From Polysphondylium violaceum (lineage: Eukaryota > Evosea > Eumycetozoa > Dictyosteliales > Dictyosteliaceae), in NCBI GenBank assembly GCA_000277445.1, contig AJWJ01000025.1, positions 26,364 through 90,363 on the forward strand: a stretch of 64,000 bases of DNA. Reading direction: 5' to 3'. Both the position numbers and the translations under genes were made by a program. The notes under the pieces are model-generated. The model worked only from the letters and a program-made list of their open reading frames with translations. It did no database searches and was not told the DNA's origin. Positions 36,587-48,800 of the stretch are shown here, one piece after another; positions within the stretch are counted from its first letter, which is position 1, and every line of letters starts with the position of its first letter.

Positions 36587-37564
36587 CTCTACCAATTATT
36601 ATCTTTATTATGATGGAGATCTCTTACTTTAATTTCATTATTATTATTCGGTTTTCACCTCTAAAAAATAAAAAAAGAAAAAAAAAGATTTGTTGAGCAT
36701 GAAAAAAGATAAAAATCTTTTTTTGGTGTTCACCGAATCAATCGACCGATCAGTTGAGATAATGGGTGAAGATCATTTTGATTGGTACCAAAGCCTAAAG
36801 AGTTTAATACCTCTTAATTTATATTTTTAAAAGATCATTTTATAAACTATAATTTAAAATAACTGCTGTGTGTGATGGACCAATGCCCAAAAGATTCCCT
36901 CTACCCATTGATAGGCAGTGAATTAGAAGAATAGTCTTTTAGAGTAATAGTATAGATTTATTTATTTGCAATCATCTTGATCTACAGATAATATATATGA
37001 GCATGGGATAAATTGAACTCAGGGTAATTTGAGTTTGTTGTGTATATCCTAAAGGAAATTTTTCAATAGATTTATAAAATATAAAAACATTCCGTAGCGA
37101 GTTTTTCAAAAGAATTGAATTGAGTAGATTCGAATGGAATAGAGTACTCTAACTATGCAGTGTGTGTTTTATTTTATTTCTGAATAGAATTGTAGTAGTG
37201 GGGGTTGTGTATGTGGTGTGGGTGTGATTTTCAATATAATCTTTTACAAAATTTATATATAAATAATTAACCCCACTCGCCACAGAATGCAATAAGCAAT
37301 CATACCGTGAATTGATTTTTCATATGATACCTTAATATGAGATAGAGGGGGTCGTCCTATGAAAAATAAAAAATAAAACAAAACTCGCTCCATACTTGTT
37401 AAAAAAAAAAAATTCGATATCAATATAAATAGGCAATCAGTATCAAATTTGATATTGATAAAGCAAGTAATAATTATTATTATTAAATTCAATCAAGTTT
37501 TGTTTAATAATTAATTTTCCTTATTTCTAAAAATAATTTACCATCCATATAATAAATAAAAAAT
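36587..37564. other. Divergent spacer
   Basis: 978 bp between the DNase II gene (-) and the small secreted-protein gene (+). A/T-rich, with no gene I can support. Some less A/T-rich patches (36865-36925) and a G/T stretch at 37195-37230 may be regulatory. Confidence 0.5.
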
Positions 37565-38033
37565 ATGGCTAAAAATAGTTTAATTGTTTTGCTGTTAGTT
37601 TTGGTAGTTGCAGATTTTGCCTTATCAGATAGAATTTATGTAAGAATAGTGGTGATAATCGGTATATCAAATATATTTATTAATATAAAATACCAAAAAG
37701 GGAACTATTCTTTTATCTAGAATCAATAATGATACAGGTATGGAAAAGGGATTGGTATTGAATTTGAATACTGGTACTTTGTATAACCAAAAGCAAGAGA
37801 GATACGTCGTTTCCAAAGAAAATCTTGATAAAATTATTCTTCTTCTTCAAGGGTTAAACACCGAAACTGGTATGCATGTAGATCTGTTGAATCCAAATGA
37901 GCCACACACATACACCTATCTCATGGTTCACAGTCTAAGTGGTAGAAGTATTACATGGCAAGATGGTGGTGAAGGCAACTATGGTACCCTTACCATTATT
38001 GAACCATTATTTGAAAGATTTACCGCCAAATAA
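37565..38033 (+). CDS. Small secreted protein of unknown function, 135 residues
   Basis: Two exons, 37565-37639 and 37701-38033; the 61-nt intron (GTAAGA...AAAG) is in phase 0. The first exon is a signal peptide (MAKNSLIVLLLVLVVADFALS). The mature part begins about SDRIYGTILLSRINNDTGMEKG, has regular strand-like segments (GLVLNLNTGTLYN, YTYLMVHSL) and ends GTLTIIEPLFERFTAK. There are no cysteines in the mature part, so no disulphide fold. Without the first exon the visible frame would start at 37740 and lack any export signal. I recognise no family; an extracellular or vacuolar protein is the limit of what can be said. Confidence 0.75.
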
Positions 38034-38136
38034 GAGAATTTCTTTTCTTTCTTTCCTTTCTTTTTTTTTTTTCCTGTTCATTTGTTTGTTTATGTACATG
38101 TACATATGTTCTATCGTTATTCTCTTGTTTATCATC

Positions 38137-38167
38137 ATAATTATTCCTTGTCTTCAAGAATAATTAT
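38137..38167. repeat. Hairpin at convergent junction
   Basis: ATAATTATT (38137-38145), one bulged C, CTTG, loop TCTT, CAAG and AATAATTAT (38159-38167): 13 base pairs in all. It lies between the stops of the secreted-protein gene (38033) and the AP-5 sigma gene (38248, minus strand), with AATAAA just after it. Confidence 0.7.
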
Positions 38168-38247
38168 TCAATAAATAAATAAATAATTGATGGTTTAGTT
38201 TGTTAATATGTTGTGTGCTGATTACGACCTACCTTACTCCAATACTA

Positions 38248-39106
38248 CTATTGTTGTTGAGACTGAATGTTTTGTTTTAGTTGTCTAGAGAATGAATTTG
38301 AAATAAATAGAGTTTGACCATTGGGTAAGTAGTTGTGTAGGATTAAGAGGATATCATCAGTTCGAGTGAACACCTCGGTCGTAAGATTCTTTGATGTTAA
38401 TTTAAAGTGATCTAAAATCAATTGGGCCAACATGGTGAGGAAATTTGATAACAATAACCTGTTTTCATCTTCCTCGCATACAACTGTAAACCCTACACTA
38501 TAGTAGTAAGTAATTAGTAATAATTCAATATACTAATAGATAATATCCTACATCAACATACCCGCATATCTTTCTCCATATCACGTATTTGGGCGATGAT
38601 ATAAACTGTGATGGATCGTCTATGGGCACTACCTGTGTTTTTCTACTGCTGTGTGTGATACTAGTACTGATGGAGGATAGATGATCGCTTGGCCACTGTT
38701 GAGAGGGTTGTTGTTGTGGTGGTGGCGATTGCAAAGGTGATGCTGCTGCTGCTGATGACGAAGAGCATGCTAGGGGTTGTTTCTTTAATGGTGAAATTCT
38801 AAATATACCCTCCTTTGAACTATTACTTTGATCAGCACCTCTCTGAGCAAAAGCAAATGCCCAATCGGGGAATAGTTTTTCATCAGGTTTAGTATTCTCA
38901 CACTGATGCTTGAATGTGTAGTCTTTGATGACCCTCTTTACAATGCTCTGTTGTCGTTTCAAGAAATCTTGGTTGTTGCCCTCTGATGTATAGAATTGCG
39001 AAAGAAATACAACAGGCTCATTACCAATCTGTTGCTGTTGTTGCTGTATCGATGCCTGTGTACCCTTAGGTGTATCCAGTGCATGTATGAGGATAGCGTA
39101 AACCAT
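38248..39106 (-). CDS. ap5s1: AP-5 complex sigma subunit
   Basis: Two exons on the minus strand, 39106-38562 and 38497-38248, joined in phase (GTATGT...ATAG), give 264 residues. The start MVYAILIHALDTPKG and the later EGIFRISP ... VIWRKICGVGFTVVCEEDENRLLLSNFL follow the animal AP-5 sigma chain segment by segment, as do MLAQLILDHFKL and YLPNGQTLFISNSF. The fold is an adaptin small-chain longin domain, here expanded by a low-complexity insert of Ser/Ala/Pro/Gln (about residues 115-155). AP-5 works with SPG11/SPG15 at late endosomes and lysosomes. The similarity is clear but less strong than for AP-4 sigma, and the intron join is needed to see it. Confidence 0.8.
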
Positions 39107-39513
39107 TTTATATCTCTATCTATCTGTATGATAATATCTCTATGATAATATCTCTTTTCATACAATAAATGAGGCAAGTTTTAAAATTTTCGCATAAAAA
39201 ATATCTGGCGGAAGTTCGATTTGGGAAAATTCATAATGACTCAAGTATGGTGGGTGATGAAGTTGAAATTTTTCAAAAAAAAAAAACCACGCTAACAAAA
39301 ACAACACACTACAATTGTCATCATTTTTTTTTAAATTTTAGTTTGTTTGTGTGTAATACATTGTGTAATATATATTATATCTGCGATATATATTATATAT
39401 TATTATTGTATTAGTCTAACCTACACACTAGACAACAGCAACAACAACTATCATTTTATATTTTTTAATTTCTTTTTTTATTATTTTTACACATATATAT
39501 ATAAAATCAAATA
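39107..39513. other. Divergent spacer between AP-5 sigma and SEC31
   Basis: 407 bp, A/T-rich, shared promoter region for two divergent membrane-traffic genes. A TATA-like run TATATATATAAAA lies at about 39495-39507, just before the SEC31 ATG. The open frame at 39169-39414 is not supported. Confidence 0.5.
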
Positions 39514-42500
39514 ATGTCAAAGTTAAAGGAAATACAAAGACAGGCTACAGTCAGTTGGAGTCCTATTGCTAGTATTCCAGGCTACCTTGTAGCAGGTACT
39601 ATTGCAGGCACCATTGGTGTTGATTTTGACACTAGTTCAACATTGGAGATCTATTCATTGGACATCACAAACGAGAGCAAACAAATGACACTCAAGGGTC
39701 AAATCAATGTAAACACTAGATTCAATAAAGTAGCTTGGGGTAATGCAAGTGCCAATTATCCACAAGGTATTATTGCTGGTGCAATGGATAATGGTTCCAT
39801 TAATCTATGGAATCCAATTAAAATTTTAGAGTAATTATACTTAGATCTCAGTAAAAAGTAATCAGTGATCAGTAATCTAATATAAATACAATATATATAG
39901 AGGTGCATCATCAGAAGAATGTTTAATTGGTGTTGGACAAAAACATAGCGGTCCAGTTTTATCTTTAGATTTTAGTTGGGATAATCCAAATATTTTAGCA
40001 TCAGGTGGTTCTGATTCAGAGATCTTTATTTGGGATCTTTCAAATCCATCTCAACCATCTGCTTACTCTCCAGGTGCCAAGCCTCAACAATTGGGCGATG
40101 TTACTTCAGTTGCTTGGAATAAAAAAGTTTCACATGTATGTGTTTAGTAGACCGATGATAATGACGATGACGATTAAAGTAATAGTAGTGTATATTAATA
40201 ATAATAATAATAACAACTATAATAGATTTTAGCATCAGCAAATAACCATAATATTATTGTTTGGGATTTAAGATCAAAGAGATCATTATTATCATTTACT
40301 GATCGTAATAGAAAATGTAGTTATAGATCAATTGTATGGCATCCAGATGAACCAACTATTATTGCAGCCACATCTGAAGATGATGAACATCCAGTCATTC
40401 AAACATGGGATCTTCGTAATACTACTTCACCCGCCAAAGTATTTGAAGGCCACAGAAGAGGTGTTTGGGGTCTATCTTGGTGTCCAAACGACAGCAAACT
40501 CTTGCTCTCTACAGGCAAGGACAACAGAACCCTTTGTTGGAATTATGACAAAGAAGAGATTCTCTGTGAAGTAGAGTCTAGCACAGACCCCAACGCATGG
40601 AATTTCGAAGTTCAATGGTCACCACGTATCCCCGCCTTGATCTCGACCAGCTCCTTTGGCGACAAGATCAACATCTACTCTATCCAAGATGTCAACCAAA
40701 GATCAGCATCGGCCAACACCAAAACCAACGCCCTTGGTATCCAAGAGCAACAACAACAAAAACAACCCATCTCTTTTGATCATACCCCCAACTGGTTGTT
40801 GAGACCTGTCGGCGCCGCTTTTGGCTTTGGCGGTAAATTGGTTGTCTTTGGCAGACCCTCCAAAGGCACCAAGGCCACCAGCCCATCCACAGGCAACAGT
40901 CCAAGCAACTCTGTCACTGCCCCTGTGCCACCAAAGAGAACCGTCAACATTGTCAAGGTTACTACCGAGCCAGAACTCCTCAAAGACTCTGAAGAGTTGG
41001 AAAAAGTCGTTAACTCTGGTGCCTATGAACAATTTTGCGAGGAAAAGATTCAATCATCTCAATCTGAAGAAGAAAAAGCCATTTGGGGCTTAATCAAAGC
41101 CAAGTTTTCTCAAGATGACAGATTAAAGATTTTAAATTACTTAGGTTATGACATTGAACAAATTAAAAAAGAATTGTCTGTATTTTTAGGTACTCTCCCA
41201 GAGTTGCCAATTGAAGCTAAAGAAGAAGATGTTGTAGTTGAAGAAACTACCACCACTGAAGAAACTGCTGCTAAATCACCAGAACAACAACAAAACATCA
41301 ATGGTGAAGACTTTTTCAATCAAGATTTTTCAGAACAATTGGCCAAAACCACTGAGTCCAGTGGTGCCTCAACCATCAAGAGATCAAGCTCACCAATTCA
41401 ATTCCCAGTCGATGGCAATGAGCAAATGATTACTAAAGCCTTGTTGATTGGCGATCATGAAAATGCCGTTGACTGTTGTTTACGTTTGGGTAGATTCTCT
41501 GATGCACTCATCTTGGCCCACAGTGCCGGTCCAGAGCTTTGGAAAAAGACTCAACAAGCCTATTTTGCCATTGTCAAGAGTCCATTTGGCAAAGTTGTTT
41601 CATGCATTGTTAAAAGAGACTTTGAAACACTCATTAAAACCGCCGATCTCGCCGATTGGAAAGCCTCCCTCTCTATCTTATGCACCTATGCCACCCCATC
41701 TGTTTTCAAACAACTCTCTGGTGTTTTGGGTGATCGTCTCGACAATGAAGCCAAAGACATTAAATCTGCCACCCTTTGTTACATTTGCTCAGGCGACATT
41801 GACAAGACTGTCAACGTCTGGACCAGAAGCCAAACTCAAGAGACTCACAAAGACCTCCAAAACCTCATTGAAAAGGTGTCTATCTTTAGAAGTGCCTGCA
41901 ATAATAACAATGGCTCATTAAATGAGGTTCTCTCTATCAAATACGCAAAGTATGCTGAAATCTTGGCCTCACAAGGTAACCTCGCCGCCTCTTTGAGATA
42001 TCTTTCCTTTGTCAATATTCCAGCCTGTCAAAAGAGTTGTGGTGTTTTATACGATAGAGTATATCGTTCCACCAACAATCATCAAGGTATTGCTCCACCT
42101 CCATTCCCATTCCAACAAGTCGACGTTGTTCCATCCTCTCCAATGAGAGCTAATCCAACTCAAACCACTGCCACCGCTGGTAATCCAATGCAAAGACAAC
42201 CACAACCACAAAACAATATGGGACCAATGAATCCAATGAACAATGTTGGCCCAATGAACCCAATGAACAATAATAACAATAGATCACCATTCTCACCACA
42301 AAACAATATGGGACCAATGAATCCAATGAATAATGTTGGTCCAATGAATCCAATGAATAATGTTGGTATGATGAACAACAATAATAGACAACCATTTAGT
42401 CCACCACAACAATCTGGCCCAATGAATCCAAATATTCCAATGGGTCCAGGTCCAATGAATCCAATGGGCCCAGGTCCAATGAATAATCAAATGAATAGAC

Positions 42501-43474
42501 CAATGGGTCCACCACCAACTGGTTCTGGCTCAATGACTAGTGCTCCACCTCCAATGGGTCAACCACCAATGGGTAATCCAATGAATCCAATGGGTCCACC
42601 ATCAATGGGTCAGCCACCAATGAATCCAATGGGTCCACCACCACCATCCATGGGTCAACCACCAATGGGTAATCCAATGAGCCCACCACCAACTGGTCCA
42701 ATGAATCCAATGAATCCAATGAATCCAATGAATCCAATGAACCCAATGAATCCAATGAATCCAGTGAATCCAATGAATCCAATGAATCCAATGGGTCCAC
42801 CACCATCAATGGGTCAACCACCAATGGGTAATCCAATGAGCCCACCACCAACTGGTCCAATGAATCCAATGAATCCAATGAATCCAATGAACCCAATGAA
42901 TCCAGTGAATCCAATGAATCCAATGAATCCAATGAACCCAATGAATCCAATGAATCCAATTAGTTCACCAATGCCAACAGCTCCACCACCCATGGGACCA
43001 GGTTCAGTTGAAGCCAACCCATCACCAGCCTCATTTAGATCGCCAAATCTTGCCTCCAAAGACTCTAAACCAGCTGACTTCACCACTCCATTACCAAAAC
43101 CAAACGTCCATAATCCATCACCTGCCAATGCCAACGCCTCCTCTGAGCCACTCAGTGAAGATTCTGTTCAATTCATCGAAAAATTAAATCGTTCACTCGA
43201 AAATCTCAAAGACAAGTCCATCAACAATAGACAATTGTGGGAAGATGCCAACAAGAGATGTCAACAACTCATTCAAAAAGTCACAAACAAACTCATCTCT
43301 AATGAGGCCCTCAAAGCTTTAGAAATTGTCATTAATGCTATTGTTGAAAACGATTTCAAGAAAGCAAATGAAAAATATATAGTCATCACCTCTACTCCAT
43401 TTTGGAATGAAATTGGTTCTCAATCAATGGTTGGTGTCAAACGTCTTATTGATTTAGGTTTAAAGTATAATTAA
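39514..43474 (+). CDS. sec31: SEC31, outer COPII coat subunit
   Basis: Three exons, 39514-39830, 39901-40135 and 40226-43474, all in phase, give 1266 residues. The N terminus (residues 1-~330) is a WD40 propeller: MSKLKEIQRQATVSWSP, NGSINLWNP, DSEIFIWDLSNPSQPSAYSPG, HNIIVWDLRSK and GVWGLSWCPNDSKLLLSTGKD. The helical ACE1-like region follows (LIGDHENAVDCCLRLGRFSDALILAHS). Residues ~850-1130 are Pro/Met/Asn/Gly-rich, with long Met-Asn-Pro repeats, the segment that in other SEC31 proteins binds and stimulates SAR1-SEC23. The C-terminal ~130 residues form the conserved helical end. SEC31 with SEC13 builds the outer cage of ER-exit vesicles. All expected parts are present. Confidence 0.95.
42190..42965. 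repeat. Met-Asn-Pro/Gly-Pro coding repeat in SEC31
   Basis: Tandem CCAATGAAT units and larger blocks. A block of about 80 bases coding PPSMGQPPMGNPMSPPPTGP occurs twice (starting near 42629 and 42790), each followed by a run of Met-Asn-Pro triplets, so an expanded unit was itself duplicated. Confidence 0.85.
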
Positions 43475-43535
43475 CAATAAAATAAATAATAATTAAATAA
43501 TTAAATATAATCAACAATCATTATTACATTTGGTA

Positions 43536-43572
43536 AAATAATCATCATCATCATCATGAGATATGATTATTT
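43536..43572. repeat. Inverted repeat at convergent junction
   Basis: AAATAATCAT (43536-43545) and its exact reverse complement ATGATTATTT (43563-43572) flank a CAT-rich loop. The right arm overlaps the stop codon of the minus-strand peptidase gene. Confidence 0.6.
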
Positions 43573-44571
43573 AATCTGAATTTATTTTAACAGTAGTACT
43601 TTTTGGTATTGGTTCATCTAATAATGAAAATGGATAGACCTAAGTCGTGGATATGGAGGATATGATGTTAATAAATCAATGAATAATATCTTTGAGTCTC
43701 TGATAATACTTACTCTACAAACAACTTTTCCAGTCAACATTCTAATAGGTATTGGACCATATTGTTTTGAATCTCTTGAAGTTTCAGGATTATCACCCTC
43801 TAACCAACAATAACCTTGTGGAATTGTTATTATAAAAGGATCATCATGAGGTGGATGGACCATAATTTTATCGCCCTGAATAAATCGAATTCTTTTACAA
43901 ACAAAATAACCTCCTGTTGGTGATATGGCTGTTACTAAATCACCAACTTGAAAGTCTCTTGTAAATTTGTTTATCAAAATAAAATTGTTTGTATCCAAAG
44001 TGGGCTGCATTGAGCTTCCTTGACACTAGACATTAATATTTTAATAAATTAATATATTATAATCATCATCTAGATATTGTTAAACTAATCTAATATATAC
44101 CCATGTTACTTCATATATATATGTTTTGATTACCAACCAAGTAGCAGATAATGCAGCTAACGATAAAATAAAATCTTTTCTTTCTTCACTTTTAGATTGT
44201 TTTTCCTCTGCTTCTGTTTTGTAATCTTTAAAATTACCATCAGGATTGTGAAACTCTTTACTTTTGTCATACTCTTGATGTTTATTACTATTTAAATCTT
44301 CTTGTTGTTGCTGTTGCTGTTGCTGCTGTTGTTGTTGATCTATATTTTCATTTTTATTTTCATTTATTTTATCTCTATCTGAAAGTTCATTTTTATGTAC
44401 ATTGTTGTTGGTGTTATTACTACTGCTAGTAAAAAATCTATTTAAATTAATTTTATATGATATTGGGTTCGCTATATAGTTTCTGCTGCTGTTATTGAAT
44501 ATTGATGTTGTCGTGTATCCTTTATTTCTAATTAAGGTTGATATTGTAGTTTTAAATATATTAGACATCAT
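43571..44571 (-). CDS. immp1: Mitochondrial inner membrane peptidase, IMP1-type
   Basis: Three exons on the minus strand, 44571-44101, 44025-43714 and 43639-43571, all phase 0, give 283 residues. The start is the first of two tandem ATG codons at 44571. The first exon encodes a basic mitochondrial targeting region, a poly-Gln run (about 13 residues) and a membrane span (about 134-157, FILSLAALSATWLVIKTYIY). The S26 peptidase motifs follow: GSSMQPT with nucleophile Ser162, CKRI with Lys201 as general base, and GYCWLEGDNP ... DSKQYGPIP. These match IMP1/IMMP1L, which removes sorting signals in the intermembrane space. The ~100-residue low-complexity region before the membrane span makes it longer than the usual ~165-190 residues. 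The last exon adds only 22 residues. Confidence 0.9.
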
Positions 44572-44735
44572 TGTTGTCACATGAGAAATGAAAAAAATGA
44601 AAACATTTGAACTTGATCATGAGAGAAAATTTAAAAATTTAAAAAAATAAAAAATAAATAAAAATCATTGTGGTTTTGAAATTTAATTTAAAAATACAAA
44701 GATTTGATAACAAAACCTTTATTTATTTACAAAAT

Positions 44736-45207
44736 TTAATATGTTAACTATAGAGACAAAATTTAAGTTTAGGATTAGTACATGTTTTTTTTATTCTTTT
44801 TTTTTTATACTATTACTTACGATATCATTGGTAAATTCAATATATTTGTCATAGGTACCAACATAAAATTCATGAGGATCATGAGCTATAAAAATGGATT
44901 TATAGTCATTGGATGATCTTATGTATAATGTACCTTTTTCTCCATTTGCCAATTTAGCCCACATAAAATTTAAAAGCAAGTCTTGAGCTTGAATAATATA
45001 TTTCTCTCCATTGATTGTAAATGTTTGATTTACTGCTGGTCTTTTTAATTCGTTTCTAATTTGATTAATTTCATCTTCGTTATTGAAGTGAAAATCTTTT
45101 TCATACATGACTTGATTGTTTTTTATTAATCCATAGCTTTTAAAATCGGCATTATTTTTAAATCTGCTAATATCGCCTACTATTTTTACTGATTCTGTTG
45201 CAAACAT
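44736..45207 (-). CDS. Small protein of unknown function (about 132 residues)
   Basis: The main exon is 45207-44821. Reading straight on gives 138 residues ending in a Lys-rich stretch (stop 44791). I prefer a second exon, 44747-44736, because the frame meets an exact GTAAGT at 44820, a CTAAT branch-like motif and a CTATAG acceptor 73 nt on; this gives a C terminus NDILTY. The protein starts MFATESVKIVGDISRFKNN and has alternating strands (GTLYIRSSNDYKSIFIAHDP). It has no signal peptide or membrane span. Size and strand pattern are compatible with a profilin- or longin-like fold, but I see no signature that would support a family name. Confidence 0.62.
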
Positions 45208-45815
45208 TCTGGTTGTTATTATTTGTTGTTGTTTAATTAATATGTAATGTGATTAGTTTTAAAAGGATCCATTTTAAATCTTGTCCCTTGATTAAGTTTT
45301 TTGAAAAAATTATTAAAAATTAAAATAATAATTTGGAGTCAAAAAAGTTTTTTAAAATTAAAAAGGAAAGTTGTTTTCCAATTCAGGCTTCAATGTTTCG
45401 AGGTCCAAAAAATCATTTTCCTTTTTAGAAACTTGAGAAAAAAAAAAAACATACTTAGCATCATTGATTCATGATACCATATTTTTGTCATAAAAATGAG
45501 AAAAGAAAAACTTTTTATATAATGCTAATAAAGATGCTGTGTAAATTTCAAATTTAATGAAAATAAACTCAATACCTACCAAGTCCTTTCAAGGCAAAAG
45601 ATGAGAAACTTTGAAATAATTTCATCTATAGTCGACTGTTTAAGCTTAAACAATTTAATTCAAAACATCAAAAATTAATATGATTTTCAGGAGATTGAAA
45701 TAGTGTTTGTTGGAGTTTATTCAAAGGAATAAAAAATTTATTATTAAACAACATATTTTTAAAATATTTATTTACTTAATATTAAATTATAATTGATGAT
45801 GAGGAGAGGATTTGA
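45208..45815. other. Spacer upstream of the small unknown gene
   Basis: 608 bp, A/T-rich, between two minus-strand genes. No gene seen. It holds the 3' UTR of the ABC transporter gene and the promoter of the small gene. Confidence 0.5.
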
Positions 45816-48800
45816 TTAAAGTTGTCTACTAACCAATTGAGTGTAGAAACCATTCATAGCAAGAAGTTCTTGATGATTACCAATTTCAATAACCTTACCA
45901 TTCTTTACGACGGCAATGATATCGGCATCGATAATAGTAGAGAGTCTATGAGCAATGACGATTGAGGTTCTACCCTTCATGACATTATCCAAAGCTTCTT
46001 GTACGACTTTTTCAGAGACAGAGTCGAGGGCACTAGTAGCTTCATCGAGTAAGAGGATCTTTGGATTTCTAATCATAGCACGAGCAATAGCAACTCTTTG
46101 TTTTTGACCACCAGACAATTGAGTAAACTTGTCACCCAATTGAGTTTCATATTTCTCTGGAAGAGTGTCGATAAAACTATGAGCATTTGCCAACTTGGCA
46201 GCCTCGATGATTTCTTCCATGGTGGCATCTGGTTTACCATAGGCAATGTTTTCACGAATAGTTGAGCTAAAGAGGAAAGGCTCTTGACCGACCAAACTGA
46301 TATGTGAACGAAGAGTTTGGATGTTGATATCCTTGATTGGCATTCCGTCCAAATAGATTTCACCTTGAGCTGGATCATAGAAACGTTCCAATAAAGAAAT
46401 GACGGTACTCTTACCACCACCACTGTCACCAACCAAAGCAACCTTTTTACCGGCTGGTACCATAAGATCCAAACCATCGAAAATGATTTTGTTTGGACGA
46501 GATGGATAGTTGAAGCTGATGTTTTTGAATTCAATATTACCTTGGACTTGGTGTGGCTCTGGACGAGCACCTTCGGTACTCATTGGATTGATCTTGCTGT
46601 TTCTGTCGATAAGAGAGAAGATAGAGTTGGCAGCCATCTTGGCCTTGGCCATATCTGGAGCAAAAGCCATTGTGTTACCAATACCCATAGCAGACATAAT
46701 AATGGCGAAAAAGACTCTCATCATAATACCAAAACCATGAATGGTGTTTTGAACCTTGACACATTGTGCTTCGTCGGCATAAAAGGTTGGATCAAAGTTA
46801 TCGACACAATAGTTTTGGACGAGATCTTTGTCGGCGGGCCATTCACCTTGATCGACGAGTTTACCACCATACCAGTAGGCCAAAGTGTAGATAAAGAAGA
46901 GGGTGGCTTGAGAGAAACCAAAAGCAAAACCACTGACGTTGGATTTCTTGAAGCTCATCTTGATGGGACCCTTGAGGTTCTCTGTGAATTTATCCAAAAC
47001 CTTTTGTTCACAAGTGAATGAAGACACTGTTCTAATGCCACCGATGGCTTCAGAGGCAATTTGACCAGAACCACCATAGGCCTCTTTGTTCTTTTGAGAG
47101 AAACCTTGGAAGAAATCCATTTCAACTTTACCAGCAAATGCAATGACTGGGACACAGGCCAAGATGACCAAAGTCAATTTCCAACCAGAGATAAAGGCAA
47201 TGACGAGACCGGCAACACAAGTGACGACATTTTGAACGAGTAAACCAAGTCTTTGACTGGTCATACCTTGGACAAGAGTAGAGTCGGTAGCAAGATTGGC
47301 AGTTAAAATACCAGTTGAGTTTTCAGGCATATCAAACCATCCAATATCTTGACAGAGAATAGAGTAGAATGACATTTTACGGAGACGATAGGTAAGCTTT
47401 TCACCAATACCGGTGAAAAAGTAGATTTGGATAAAGTTTGCAAGACCAGCACCACCAGCCAACAACATGAACCAACCGGCCATCTTTTTGGCATCGCTCT
47501 TCATAACCTCGATATCGGTACTGTTGAAGATGGTAAGGAACTCAGAGAAAATGATAGAAAACACTGGCATAATGGCACCATTGATGGCAGCACCGATGCA
47601 ACCGAGTAAAAAGAATGGCCATTCTTTGGAATTCAATTTAAGAATACGACCAAGGGGAATTGAGGGGATCTTTTCCTTCTTTTTCTTGTCAATTTTGGCG
47701 ACGGCACCACTGGTTTCGGTAGCTGATTTGTCGAGGACTTTGTCAGAGATGTCGACGGTAGACATTGTTTGAGAGGTGTGTTTGCTCTTTTTCTTTTTAT
47801 CTTCTTCACCATCACCTTTTTGTTGACGTTTGACAAGAGTGGTGTAGACACCGTTTCTTGCAAAGAGTTCGGTATGGGTACCCAATTCGACAATGGCACC
47901 AGCTCTGACGACGGCGATAACATCGGCGTCTTGGACAGTAGTCAAACGATGGGCAATGACAATAGTGGTTCTACCTTCCATGAGTTTATCGATGGCTTGT
48001 TGTACGAGATGTTCGTTTTCGGCATCAAGAGCACTGGTGGCCTCATCGAGTAAGAGGATCTTGGGGTTCTTGATCATAGCACGAGCAATGGCAATTCTTT
48101 GCTTTTGACCACCAGACATTTGCACACCCTTTTCACCGACTTGAGTGTTGTAACCTTCAGGAAGGGCGCTGATAAAGTCGTGGGCATTGGCAGTCTTGCA
48201 GGCTTCGATAATCTCTTGATCGGTGGCATTTTCATTACCATAACGAATGTTTTCGGCAATGGTTTGAGCAAAGAGTACGGGTTCTTGACTGACCAAACCA
48301 ATGTGTCTTCTAAGACAATTGACATTGATCTCTTTGATATTGATACCGTCTAAAAAGATATCACCTTGATCGGGATCATAGAAACGCTCCAATAAAGCAA
48401 TGGCAGAACTCTTACCACCACCACTGTCACCAACCAATGCAACGGTTTGACCCTTTTTAATGGAAAGAGTGAAATCATTGAAAATCTTTACATCTGGTCT
48501 AGATGGATAACTGAATCCAACATTTCTATATTCAATATCACCTTGTACATTTTCATGTTGAATACCATTCTTTGAGAATGGATCAATTTTAGATAATCTA
48601 TCCAATACTTCAAAAATCTTGAATGCTGCACCTCTACCATTTGCAAAAGCAGTTACATTTGGACTTGCTTGACCTAAAGCCATAGCTCCCATAATTACTG
48701 TAGTAGTAGTAGTCGTAGTAGATTAGTTAGTATACTATTACTTTTCAATACAATAAATAAAATATATAAATACCTGAAAAGAAAACAGTTAAGACATCAC

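Noticed and set aside
39169-39414. 81-codon frame before SEC31
   Set aside because: Runs through A and T homopolymers within a promoter region; no supporting features.
42150-43134. Long minus-strand frames opposite SEC31 (Asp-Ser-Leu and Gly-Phe-Ile repeats)
   Set aside because: Antisense image of the Met-Asn-Pro repeat.
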